Source: CAWHMS01 sp963830495 (lineage in GTDB: Bacteria; Actinomycetota; Actinomycetes; Propionibacteriales; Nocardioidaceae). Taken from it: 64,000 bases of DNA. Within the stretch, counting starts at the first letter, position 1. Every line of letters begins with the position of its first letter. The position numbers and the translations under genes were made by a program. The stretch is taken from positions 620,001-684,000 of the forward strand of contig CAWHMS010000002.1 of the NCBI GenBank assembly GCA_963830495.1. The letters are read 5' to 3'. This document shows positions 39,544-49,104 of this stretch, one piece after another. A model generated the notes under the pieces. It did not search any database and was not told the DNA's origin. It was given only the letters and a program-made list of their open reading frames with translations.

Positions 39544-40233
39544 TCAGACCCTGAGCGGTGCCTCGTACTTGTAGCCCAGACCGCGCACCGTCACCAGGTG
39601 GCGGGGATGAGCGGGATCCGGCTCGACCTTCGCCCGCAGCCGCTTGACGTGCACGTCGAGCGTCTTCGTGTCACCGACGTAGTCGGCGCCCCAGACCCGG
39701 TCGATCAGCTGGCCTCGGGTGAGGACCCGGCCGGTGTTGCGCAGGAACATCTCGAGCAGCTCGAACTCCTTGAGCGGCAGCTTGACCTCCGCGCCCGCCA
39801 CCGTGACGACGTGTCGCTCGACGTCCATGCGCACCTCACCGGCCTCGAGGGTCGTCGATGCCGCGTCCGGCTCGATGCCGCGGCGCAGCACGGCTCGGAT
39901 GCGGGCCACCAGCTCGCGGGGGCTGTAGGGCTTGATGACGTAGTCGTCGGCGCCCAGCTCCAGACCGACCACCCTGTCGACCTCGGCATCCTTGGCGCTG
40001 ACCATGATGACCGGCACCGACGAGACCTGGCGTAGTCGGCGGCACACCTCGGTTCCCGGTATGCCGGGGAGCATCAGGTCGAGCAGCACGATGTCGGCAC
40101 CGTGCCGTTCGAACTCCGCCAGGGCCTCGGGTCCGGTGCCGGCGAGCGCCACGTCGAAGCCCTCCTTACGCAACATGTACGAAAGAGCGTCGCTATAGCT
40201 CTCTTCGTCCTCAACAACGAGAACGCGGGTCAC
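39544..40233 (-). CDS. regX3: Response regulator, RegX3/PhoP type
   Basis: 229 residues, OmpR family. Receiver with phosphoacceptor D52 in IVLLDLMLPGIPG and K in VIKPYSPREL; winged helix with LPLKEFELLEMFLRNTGRVL and TKTLDVHVKRLRAKVEPDP. Such regulators turn on phosphate-starvation genes. It overlaps the kinase gene by four bases (GTGA) and lies downstream of it. The neighbouring phoU and gpm genes support the RegX3 assignment. Confidence 0.92.
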   Translation of the reverse strand: MTRVLVVEDEESYSDALSYMLRKEGFDVALAGTGPEALAEFERHGADIVLLDLMLPGIPGTEVCRRLRQVSSVPVIMVSAKDAEVDRVVGLELGADDYVIKPYSPRELVARIRAVLRRGIEPDAASTTLEAGEVRMDVERHVVTVAGAEVKLPLKEFELLEMFLRNTGRVLTRGQLIDRVWGADYVGDTKTLDVHVKRLRAKVEPDPAHPRHLVTVRGLGYKYEAPLRV

Positions 40234-41453
40234 GAGACCTCCTGATGCTGGGGCGCGGCGGGAGCCGCTGACCGGGGCGGGTTGTCGAGGGGCGCTGCCG
40301 CAGCAGCTGCCGGGGGCTCCGCCTCGGTGGTCTCGCGGTGGTAGGCGGGCAAGGACATGGTGAAGGTGGAGCCTTGTCCCTGGACGCTCCAGACCCGCAC
40401 CTCGCCGCCGTGCGTGGCGACGACATGCTTGACGATGGAGAGTCCGAGGCCGGTGCCTCCGGTGGCGCGCGCCCGGGCCGGGTCGACCCGGTAGAAGCGC
40501 TCGAAGATCCGCTCGATCTCCTCGGGGGGAATGCCCACCCCGTGGTCGGTCACCGCGATGTCGACAGTGTCGTCGTGCTCGACGGTCGCGACGGCGACGT
40601 GAGTGCCCTCGGGGCTGTACACCACGGCGTTCTCAACCAGGTTGCCGAGCGCCACGACCAGCTGCTCGGCGTCACCGACCACCTGCAGCCCGTGCTGGCC
40701 GGTGAAGGCGAGCTCCACTCCCTTGTTCGCCGCGTCGACCCGGATCCGGTCCAGGGCGCGCTCCACGACGGCGTCGACCGAGATCGGGTCGCTCTCGTCG
40801 AGCGGGTCGTCGCCCTGCAGCCGAGACAGCTCGATGATCTGTTTCACCAACCGGTTGAGTCGCTCGCTCTCGGTGCGCATCCGGGTGGCGAAGCGCTGCA
40901 CGGCCTCGGGGTCCTCGGCTGCCTGGCCGACCGCTTCGGCGAGCAGCGTCAGGGCACCGACGGGCGTCTTCAGCTCATGGCTCACGTTGGCGACGAAGTC
41001 GCGGCGGATGGCGTCGACGCGGCGCTCCCTGGTGCGGTCCTCGACCAGCACCAGGATCAGCCGGCTGCCCAGCGGCGCCACCCGGGCGGCGACGTGCAGA
41101 GCCCGGCCGCGAGCCTGCGGCAGGACCAGCTCCTGCTCGCGGATCTGGCCGTCACGACGTACCTGGCGCACGAGGCCGAGCAGCTCCTCGACCTCGACCC
41201 GCGAGGCGCGCACCAGGCCGAGCGCGTGGGCGGGCGCGCTCGCCTTGAGCACCTCGTCGTCCGGTCCGACCACGAGGGCGGAGGAGCGCAGCACCGAGAG
41301 CACGATGGCGACGCCGGGAGGCACCAGGGGCTCGGGAGCCGTTGGCGGCATCCGGCCCTGGTCCCGCTCGCTGATCCGGAAGGCGAGCACCACCACCGCC
41401 CCGATCAGCAGGCCCACGGCGCCGCCGACCAGCGCAGCTATCGAAGGCTCCAT
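40230..41453 (-). CDS. senX3: Sensor histidine kinase, SenX3 type
   Basis: 407 residues. One hydrophobic N-terminal segment (about 7-26), a PAS-like region (50-140), a HisKA domain with H159 in DFVANVSHELKTPVGAL, and a HATPase with N box GNLVENAVVYSPEG and G box DHGVGIPPEE then GTGLGLSIVKHV. The lack of a large extracellular loop and the PAS domain match mycobacterial SenX3, which senses phosphate through PhoU and the Pst system. It is transcribed divergently from phoU. Confidence 0.93.
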   Translation of the reverse strand: MEPSIAALVGGAVGLLIGAVVVLAFRISERDQGRMPPTAPEPLVPPGVAIVLSVLRSSALVVGPDDEVLKASAPAHALGLVRASRVEVEELLGLVRQVRRDGQIREQELVLPQARGRALHVAARVAPLGSRLILVLVEDRTRERRVDAIRRDFVANVSHELKTPVGALTLLAEAVGQAAEDPEAVQRFATRMRTESERLNRLVKQIIELSRLQGDDPLDESDPISVDAVVERALDRIRVDAANKGVELAFTGQHGLQVVGDAEQLVVALGNLVENAVVYSPEGTHVAVATVEHDDTVDIAVTDHGVGIPPEEIERIFERFYRVDPARARATGGTGLGLSIVKHVVATHGGEVRVWSVQGQGSTFTMSLPAYHRETTEAEPPAAAAAAPLDNPPRSAAPAAPQHQEVS

Positions 41454-41527
41454 GCCACCGATGGTACGCAGCGAGGTCCTGAGGTGAACGAATCGAAGTC
41501 CCAGGTAGAGGGCTTGTTTCGGGGACT

Positions 41528-41566
41528 GTTCACGCTGCGTTCACCGGGCTTTGCCTGCCCTTCACC
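41528..41566 (+). promoter_or_regulatory. PHO-box-like direct repeats upstream of phoU
   Basis: GTTCACG (41528), GTTCACC (41539) and CTTCACC (41560) repeat in register at 11- and 21-base spacing, upstream of the phoU -10 box. A reverse GGTGAAC lies at 41483-41489 on the senX3 side. This fits PhoP/RegX3 boxes with GTTCACC units. Confidence 0.68.
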
Positions 41567-41576
41567 GCGGGATGGT

Positions 41577-41582
41577 TACGGT
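41577..41582 (+). promoter_or_regulatory. -10 box of phoU (leaderless)
   Basis: TACGGT with seven bases to the ATG at 41590; the PHO boxes would cover the -35 region. Confidence 0.55.
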
Positions 41583-41589
41583 GGGCAGC

Positions 41590-42240
41590 ATGCGAGAGCA
41601 ATACCAGCAGCAGCTTGACCACGTCCTCCACGAGCTTGTCGAGATGACAGGTGTGGTCCGCGCCGCACTCAGCACCGCGACCACGGCGCTCCTCCAGCCC
41701 GACGCGTCCGCGGCCGAGAGCGTCATCAGCGGCGACGCCGCGATCGACACCCTGCGGGAGCAGATCGAGGAGGAGTCGTTTGAGATCCTGGCCCGTCAGC
41801 AACCGGTCGCCGGTGATCTGCGGCTCATGGTCGCCTCGCTGCGCATGGTGTCCGACCTCGAGCGGATGGGTGACCTCGCGGTCCACGTGGCCAAGGTCGC
41901 CAGGCTGCGCTACCCGACCAAGGCGGTGCCGGAGGTGCTGGTGCCGACCATCGCCGAGATGGCCCGGACCGCCGACAGCATGATCGCCAACGCTGCCACG
42001 ATCGTCGCGACCCGCGACGTCGACGCGGTGACCGAGCTGGAGGAGTCCGACGACACCATGGACCAGCTGCGAAGGTCCATGTTCCGGATCCTGCTGAGTG
42101 ACGCCTGGGACGAAGGTGTCGAGCCCGCCGTGGACATGGCGCTGCTCGGGCGCTACTACGAGCGCATCGGTGACCACGCGGTGTCCCTGGGCCGGCGCGT
42201 CGTCTTCCTCGTCACGGGCGAGCACCCCGTCTCGGTCTGA
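41590..42240 (+). CDS. phoU: Phosphate signalling protein PhoU
   Basis: 216 residues of two three-helix PhoU repeats, with the metal-binding blocks MVSDLERMGDLAVHVAKVAR and YYERIGDHAVSLGRRV. PhoU couples phosphate uptake to the sensor kinase, keeping it off when phosphate is plentiful. I start at ATG 41590 (MREQYQQQLD), the family N-terminus; the open frame extends 39 bases upstream through the promoter. It is divergent from senX3 across a 136-base region with PHO boxes. Confidence 0.94.
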   Translation: MREQYQQQLDHVLHELVEMTGVVRAALSTATTALLQPDASAAESVISGDAAIDTLREQIEEESFEILARQQPVAGDLRLMVASLRMVSDLERMGDLAVHVAKVARLRYPTKAVPEVLVPTIAEMARTADSMIANAATIVATRDVDAVTELEESDDTMDQLRRSMFRILLSDAWDEGVEPAVDMALLGRYYERIGDHAVSLGRRVVFLVTGEHPVSV

Positions 42241-42285
42241 CACGTCGGCTCACGATCGCCCGGATCGGATCGCTCGGCACGACGC

Positions 42286-42291
42286 TACGCT
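42286..42291 (+). promoter_or_regulatory. -10 box of gpmA (leaderless)
   Basis: TACGCT with six bases to the ATG at 42298. Confidence 0.6.
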
Positions 42292-42297
42292 GCCGGT

Positions 42298-43053
42298 ATG
42301 ACGCAAGCGCGCTACCGGCTCGTGCTGCTTCGGCACGGCGAGAGCGACTGGAACGCCAAGAACCTGTTCACCGGCTGGGTCGACGTCGGTCTGTCGGAGA
42401 AGGGCCGGGCCGAGGCGGTCCGCGGTGCCGGGCTCCTCGCCGATCGCAACGTGCTCCCCGACGTCCTGCACACGTCGGTGCTGCGGCGGGCCATCCAGAC
42501 CGCGCAGTTGTGCCTGGACCAGTGCGACCGGCACTGGCTCCCGGTGCGGCGTTCGTGGCGGCTCAACGAGCGGCACTACGGCGCCCTCCAGGGCAAGGAC
42601 AAGAAGGCAACGATGGAGGAGTTCGGCGAGGAGCAGTTCATGCTCTGGCGCCGATCCTACGACGTACCCCCGCCCCCTCTCGATGACGACGACGAGTACA
42701 GCCAGGTCGGCGACGCTCGGTACGCAGCGCTACCCGATGAGCTGATGCCGCGCACCGAGTGCCTGGCCGACGTCGTGCACCGGATGCTGCCCTACTGGTA
42801 TGACGCCATCGTCCCCGACCTACGCGGCGGCCAGACCGTCCTGGTGGCGGCGCACGGCAACTCCCTGCGCGCACTGGTCAAGCACCTGGACACGATGACG
42901 GAGGACGCCGTGGTCGGCCTGAACATCCCCACCGGGATCCCCCTGCTCTACGACCTCGACGCGGACATGCGACCGGTGACTCGCGGCGGTGAGTACCTCG
43001 ACCCCGACGCTGCCGCCGCCGCCATCGAGGCGGTCAAGAATCAGGGCCGCTGA
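42298..43053 (+). CDS. gpmA: 2,3-bisphosphoglycerate-dependent phosphoglycerate mutase
   Basis: 251 residues. RHGESDWNAKNLFTGW holds the phosphorylated His; RRSWRLNERHYGALQGKDK and VAAHGNSLRALVKHLD complete the active site. It interconverts 3- and 2-phosphoglycerate in glycolysis. Its position beside phoU/senX3 and near mshA matches mycobacterial gpm1. Confidence 0.97.
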   Translation: MTQARYRLVLLRHGESDWNAKNLFTGWVDVGLSEKGRAEAVRGAGLLADRNVLPDVLHTSVLRRAIQTAQLCLDQCDRHWLPVRRSWRLNERHYGALQGKDKKATMEEFGEEQFMLWRRSYDVPPPPLDDDDEYSQVGDARYAALPDELMPRTECLADVVHRMLPYWYDAIVPDLRGGQTVLVAAHGNSLRALVKHLDTMTEDAVVGLNIPTGIPLLYDLDADMRPVTRGGEYLDPDAAAAAIEAVKNQGR

Positions 43054-43108
43054 ATCGTCGTACCGCGCTGCGCCGACGTGGTCTTGACTCATCGGCAATC
43101 ATCGAGGC

Positions 43109-43930
43109 ATGGCCACCCGCATGTCGCACCACTGGAAGTCGGTCCTGCAGGAGCTCCGGTTCGAGCCCGTTCATCGCCGGATCCGTTGCCTCGTCGATGG
43201 AGCCACCATCGTCGACAGCACTGCCGCCATGCTGGTGTGGGAGCCGAAGCGGGTCGTCCCCTGGTACGCCGTGCCCGCCGCGGACATCGATGCCGAGCTG
43301 GTGGACGAGGGGTCCGCGGACTCCGCGCCCGACTCGCAGGCGCCGGTGCTGTCGCCCACCTTGCCTGGGCACACCACGCCGGGCAGTGCGGTGACCCTGC
43401 GCCGCGGCGACGTCGTGCTCGAGCGGGCCGGTTTCCGACCGGACGAGCCAGCCCTGAACGGCCGGGTCGTCCTGGACTGGGGACGGTTCGACTGGGTCGA
43501 GGAGGACCAGCCCGTTATCGGCCACCCGCACGACCCCTACAGCCGGATCGACGTGCTGCGCTCGGATCGGCACGTGGTGGTGTCGGTGGCCGGACAGGTC
43601 GTGGCCGAGAGCCGTCGTCCGTCCGTGCTCTACGAGACCAACCTGCCGCCCCGGTGGTACCTGCCGCGTGACGACGTGCGGATGGACCTGTTGGAAGCCA
43701 GCGAGACCGTGACGACCTGCGCGTACAAGGGCCACACCGTGCATTTCTCCGTGGTCGACCGCGGCAGTGCGGGTCGTGACGTGGCCTGGTCCTACGAGGA
43801 CCCGTTGCACGACGCCGCCCCGATCGGCGGGATGGTCTGCTTCTACAACGAGCTGACAGATCTGACCATCGATGGGGTGCTGGCTTCCCGGCCGCGGACT
43901 GAGTGGTCGCGCCCGGACACCGAGGCGTGA
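43109..43930 (+). CDS. Tandem DUF427 protein
   Basis: 273 residues containing two DUF427 beta-domains. The first is about 20-135 (LRFEPVHRRIRCLVDGATIV; VVPWYAVPAADID); the second about 140-265 with RPSVLYETNLPPRWYLPRDDVR and CAYKGHTVHFSV, DVAWSYEDPLHDAAPI. The second domain is close to the consensus; the first is diverged and lacks the LYETNLP segment. The function of DUF427 is unknown. The C39-like peptidase gene overlaps its stop (GTGA), so the two are coupled. Confidence 0.87.
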   Translation: MATRMSHHWKSVLQELRFEPVHRRIRCLVDGATIVDSTAAMLVWEPKRVVPWYAVPAADIDAELVDEGSADSAPDSQAPVLSPTLPGHTTPGSAVTLRRGDVVLERAGFRPDEPALNGRVVLDWGRFDWVEEDQPVIGHPHDPYSRIDVLRSDRHVVVSVAGQVVAESRRPSVLYETNLPPRWYLPRDDVRMDLLEASETVTTCAYKGHTVHFSVVDRGSAGRDVAWSYEDPLHDAAPIGGMVCFYNELTDLTIDGVLASRPRTEWSRPDTEA

Positions 43931-45177
43931 GGCCCGGCCAGCGGGTGACGACGACAGCGACCACGGAGCTGGGCGACGCCACCGACCAGGTGGGCAATGC
44001 CGCGTTCGTCCGGTGGGCCAGTGCCGCGGACTTCTCAGCCGGGGTCTTCGACGGTACGGCGATCTCGGACGACGGACTCGTCATGGGTATCGGGTCGACC
44101 ACCGCCGACTATCTCGACCCGTTTGGCGATGGCACGACGACGACGTACGACGTCGCGACCTGGACATCGCCCGAGATCGAGCCCGGCTTCGAGGTGACCG
44201 GACTGGTGGCGTCGTGGAACGCCCGTACGCCGGACGGCTCGTGGATCGAGGTCAGCACCTCCGGCGTCGCCGACGACGGACAGGACGCCAAGGAGTATGT
44301 GCTCGGCCGGTGGTCCGAGGACACCTCGACCATCCACCGGACCACGGTCGGCGCGCAGGGCGACGAGCTGGCGAGCATCGACGCCGACGAGCTGATCGCG
44401 CGACCTGGCCGCTCGCTGACGACGTACCGGCTGATCGCCCGGCTCTACCGCCGGCGCGGCAGCGTCGGGACCCCGAGCGTGCGCCTGCTCGGCGTGATCG
44501 CCACACGTCCGGCGGCGCGGCCGACGCGAGCCGAGCCGAGTCCGTGCGGCGGTGCGTGGGGGATGGTGCTCGATGTGCCGGCCTACTCGCAGGAGCTGCA
44601 CCGGGGCGAGTACCCGGAGTACTCCGGGGGCGGGGCGGCATGGTGCAGCCCGACCTCCACGTGCATGGTCATGTCGTCGTGGGGTCGGCTGCCGCCGCCC
44701 GCGGACTATGCGTGGGTCGAGCCGTCGTACGCAGATCCGTGGGTCGACTTCGCCGTGGCCGCGACGTACGACTGGAGCTATCAGGGCGCGGGCAACTGGG
44801 CGTTCAACACGGCCTTCGCTGCCCGGTACGGGTTGGAGGCGTTCGTGACGAGGCTGCGCTCGCTGACCGAGGCGGAGCGCTTCATCGCCGCTGGGATCCC
44901 GCTGGTGGTGTCGGTCTCCTTCGGCCGGGACGAGCTCGACGACATCGAGTACGACAGCGACGGTCACCTGATGGTGCTGGTGGGCTTGACCTCCGTCGGC
45001 GACGTGGTGGTCAACGACCCCGCGTCCCGGCTCGTGGCCAGCAACGAGGGGGTGCGGCGCGTCTTCGACCGGCTGCAGTTCGAGAACGTCTGGGTGCCGC
45101 GCTCAGGGGGCCTCGTGTACGTGATCCGCCCGGACGACGTACCGCTGCCGCCTCCTCCTCCCGAGCCCAACTGGTGA
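43927..45177 (+). CDS. C39-family-like cysteine peptidase, no signal peptide
   Basis: 416 residues. A beta-rich N-terminal domain (1-200) precedes a papain-like Peptidase_C39_2 domain. C240 in GGGAAWCSPTSTCMV is the nucleophile, H347 in SDGHLMVLVG and the Asn-Asp of VVVNDPASR near 363 complete the site. No signal peptide or membrane span is seen, which is odd for this family. It overlaps the DUF427 gene by four bases. A paralogue with a secretion signal lies tail to tail, 24 bases away. The substrate is unknown. Confidence 0.85.
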   Translation: MRPGQRVTTTATTELGDATDQVGNAAFVRWASAADFSAGVFDGTAISDDGLVMGIGSTTADYLDPFGDGTTTTYDVATWTSPEIEPGFEVTGLVASWNARTPDGSWIEVSTSGVADDGQDAKEYVLGRWSEDTSTIHRTTVGAQGDELASIDADELIARPGRSLTTYRLIARLYRRRGSVGTPSVRLLGVIATRPAARPTRAEPSPCGGAWGMVLDVPAYSQELHRGEYPEYSGGGAAWCSPTSTCMVMSSWGRLPPPADYAWVEPSYADPWVDFAVAATYDWSYQGAGNWAFNTAFAARYGLEAFVTRLRSLTEAERFIAAGIPLVVSVSFGRDELDDIEYDSDGHLMVLVGLTSVGDVVVNDPASRLVASNEGVRRVFDRLQFENVWVPRSGGLVYVIRPDDVPLPPPPPEPNW

Positions 45178-45201
45178 GGGCCAGCGGCGGCCAGCCTCCC
45201 T

Positions 45202-46572
45202 TCACCAATTCGTGTGGCGGGCAGCCGCCGGCAGCCGCCGGTTGGCCGGGTGGATGACGTAGACGACGCCACCTGTCCGGTCGATCCACGCGTTCTCGAA
45301 CTGGCCGCGACGATAGACCCGCCGCACCCTGTCGTTGGTGGCGCCGGCGGGATCGTTGACGACGACGCGGCCACGGTCGGTGAAGCCGCGGATCACGACG
45401 ACGTGGCCGTCGGTCGACGAGATGGGGGCTCCGTCGAGCTCGCCGCGGCCGAAGGCGATGGAGGCGACGAGGGGGATCCCGGCTCGGATGAAGAGCTCCG
45501 CCTCGCGAAGTGAGCGCAACCGGGTGACGAAGGCGTCGAGACGGAACCTACTCGCGTAAGCCGTGTTGAACGGCCAGTTGCCGGCGCCGTCGTAACCCCA
45601 GGCGAACGTCTCCCGAGCGGCGTGGTCGACCCAGGGGTCGGCATAGTCGTCGTCCACCCAGGCGTACTGGCGCGGGGTGGGGCCGCGGCCGTAGAAGGCG
45701 AGCACCATCGAGGTCGACGTGGGGCTGCACCAGGCTCGTCCGCCGCCGTCGTACTGCGGGTACTCGCCGCGGTGGATCATCTGGGAGTAGCGCGGCACCC
45801 GCAAGGAGCGCCCGTCCGACCCGCCGGGCTTGCTGGTCGCCCAGTCTCGGTTGGGGATGCGCGAGGCCATGGCTCCGATCATGCGCAGCGTGGGGGTCCT
45901 GGCGGTGCCGGACCGTCGCATCAGGGTCACCCGCAGCTGCCACGACGAGAGCGTGGCGCGGCGCTCGGTCACGAGCGTGTCGACGGCGACGCGTGTCACG
46001 TCATCGTGTTGCGCGCCGAGCGACATCCGGTGGAAGGCCGTCCGGTGCGATGCCCACCGACCGAGGCTGTCCCATGACGACAGGGTGCCTCGCGGGGTGC
46101 GGCCTCGAGCGGAGACCTCGATGAACGTCTTCTTGGGTGTCGACGCCTGCCACGAGGCGATCAGCTCGGTCAGTCCGAAGCCCGGCCGCACCCACGGCGA
46201 GTACCAGCGGGCGCGGTCGTAGCGCAGTCGCCCGGTGCTTCCGTAGGGATCGCGGTACGTCGTCCGGCTCGGATTGCGGCCGATGACGAGTCCGCCGTCG
46301 AGTCGCGCGTGCTCGAACCTGCCATCGCGCATGCCCGGCGCCCACCAACGCTTTACGGCGATCTGCTTGCGTGCCTTGGCGGCCGGGGTTGTGTTCGCAG
46401 CGCGCGGCTGGGCAGCCGTGGTCGCCAGGGCAGCAGATCCCGCCGGCCCCGTGGTCGGCCCCACCGTCGTACCCACCGCGAGCACGCCCGAGATGACCGC
46501 CGTGGCACAGCGACGTGCGCGAGCGGTCCGTCGAGGGTGGTGGGCAGGTCCACGGCGCTTCGGAAGGTGCAT
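45202..46572 (-). CDS. Secreted C39-family-like cysteine peptidase
   Basis: 456 residues. A long basic, Ala-rich signal region (about 1-60) is followed by the same two-domain layout as the neighbour. C282 lies in GGGRAWCSPTSTSMVLAFYG, with STDGHVVVIRGF and VVVNDPAGA for the His and Asn/Asp. Both paralogues share AWVxxxYADPWVD, GAGNWPFNTAYASRF-type and VTRLRSL segments, and both end in Asn-Trp. It is divergent from cysS; TAGAGT lies eight bases before its ATG. Probably a cell-wall or extracellular peptidase. Confidence 0.85.
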   Translation of the reverse strand: MHLPKRRGPAHHPRRTARARRCATAVISGVLAVGTTVGPTTGPAGSAALATTAAQPRAANTTPAAKARKQIAVKRWWAPGMRDGRFEHARLDGGLVIGRNPSRTTYRDPYGSTGRLRYDRARWYSPWVRPGFGLTELIASWQASTPKKTFIEVSARGRTPRGTLSSWDSLGRWASHRTAFHRMSLGAQHDDVTRVAVDTLVTERRATLSSWQLRVTLMRRSGTARTPTLRMIGAMASRIPNRDWATSKPGGSDGRSLRVPRYSQMIHRGEYPQYDGGGRAWCSPTSTSMVLAFYGRGPTPRQYAWVDDDYADPWVDHAARETFAWGYDGAGNWPFNTAYASRFRLDAFVTRLRSLREAELFIRAGIPLVASIAFGRGELDGAPISSTDGHVVVIRGFTDRGRVVVNDPAGATNDRVRRVYRRGQFENAWIDRTGGVVYVIHPANRRLPAAARHTNW

Positions 46573-46627
46573 GACGCCTTACTCTACGGAGCGATTTGTC
46601 GTTTTCACCGGATCCACGCCCGGTCGA

Positions 46628-46633
46628 TACCCT
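46628..46633 (+). promoter_or_regulatory. Possible -10 box of cysS (leaderless)
   Basis: TACCCT with six bases to the GTG at 46640. Confidence 0.5.
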
Positions 46634-46639
46634 GTCCGG

Positions 46640-48055
<1,416 letters not shown>

Positions 48056-48060
48056 CCGAC

Positions 48061-49038
48061 ATGGCAGGCAACAGCAAGCGTCAGGGCGCCGTGCGCAAGA
48101 AGAGCCGGGGCAAGTCGACGGTCGGCTCCGGTGGCCAGCGGCGCAAGGCTCTCGAGGGCAAAGGTCCGACTCCGAAGGCAGCCGAGCGCGAGGGGCACAA
48201 GGCGCACCGTGCGGCCCGATCTCCCCAGAAGTCGGGATCGCGGTCCCCGCAGCAACGCCAGCAAGGCTCCTCCCGCAGTGGCCGCCGCGGCCCGGCGACC
48301 GCCGAGTGGGTCGCCGGTCGCAACTCGGTTGTCGAGGCGCTGGAGGCGCGCATCCCGGTCACGACCATGTACGTCGCCGAGCACACCGAGCGCGACACCC
48401 GCCTCCGGGACGCGTTCCGCATGGCCGCTGACCGAGGCATCGCCACCCTCGAAGTCACCAAGGGCGAGCTCGATCGGATGACTGATCGCGCCGTACACCA
48501 GGGATTGGCGCTGAAGGTGCCCGCTTACGAGTACGCCGACCCCGCCGACCTCGTCGACCTGGCTCGGGACGCTGCGGCGGCGCCACTGATCGTGGCGCTC
48601 GACGCGGTGACCGATCCACGCAACCTCGGCGCCGTGGTGCGATCTGCGGCTGCCTTCGGCGCGCATGGGGTGGTCGTGCCCGAGCGCCGTGCCGCGGGGA
48701 TGACGGCCAGCGCCTGGAAGACCTCGGCGGGGGCGGCAGCCAGGCTGCCCGTCGCGAGGGCCACCAACCTCACCCGCACCATCAACGCCTACAAGCAAGA
48801 CGGCCTCATGGTCGCTGGGCTTGACGCGCACGGGGAGATCGGGATCGCCGACCTCGACCTGGCGACCGAGCCGCTCGTGCTGGTGATCGGCAGTGAGGAC
48901 AAGGGGCTGTCTCGGCTGGTGAAGGAGGCCTGCGACCTGCTGGTGCGGATCCCGGTGGCGGCCACGACCGAGTCGCTCAACGCCGGTGTGGCAGCAGGCA
49001 TCGCGCTGTACGAGATCGATCGTCGCCGGCACTCGTGA
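48061..49038 (+). CDS. rlmB: 23S rRNA (guanosine-2'-O-)-methyltransferase RlmB/TrmH family
   Basis: 325 residues. A Lys/Arg/Gly/Ser-rich N-terminal extension (1-80) is followed by the substrate-binding domain (VAGRNSVVEALEARIPV) and a SPOUT knot with NLGAVVRSAAAFGAHGVVVP, LVIGSEDKGLSRLV and TTESLNAGVAAGIALYE. It methylates a guanosine 2'-OH in rRNA (possibly tRNA). Operon partner of cysS. The basic tail is common in actinobacterial versions and probably binds RNA. Confidence 0.93.
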   Translation: MAGNSKRQGAVRKKSRGKSTVGSGGQRRKALEGKGPTPKAAEREGHKAHRAARSPQKSGSRSPQQRQQGSSRSGRRGPATAEWVAGRNSVVEALEARIPVTTMYVAEHTERDTRLRDAFRMAADRGIATLEVTKGELDRMTDRAVHQGLALKVPAYEYADPADLVDLARDAAAAPLIVALDAVTDPRNLGAVVRSAAAFGAHGVVVPERRAAGMTASAWKTSAGAAARLPVARATNLTRTINAYKQDGLMVAGLDAHGEIGIADLDLATEPLVLVIGSEDKGLSRLVKEACDLLVRIPVAATTESLNAGVAAGIALYEIDRRRHS

Positions 49039-49104
49039 TGGCCTGACCCGACGCCCGCCCGCCAGCCCGAACCGACAACGAGATGTGCGAGAACGAGGAG
49101 CCTC

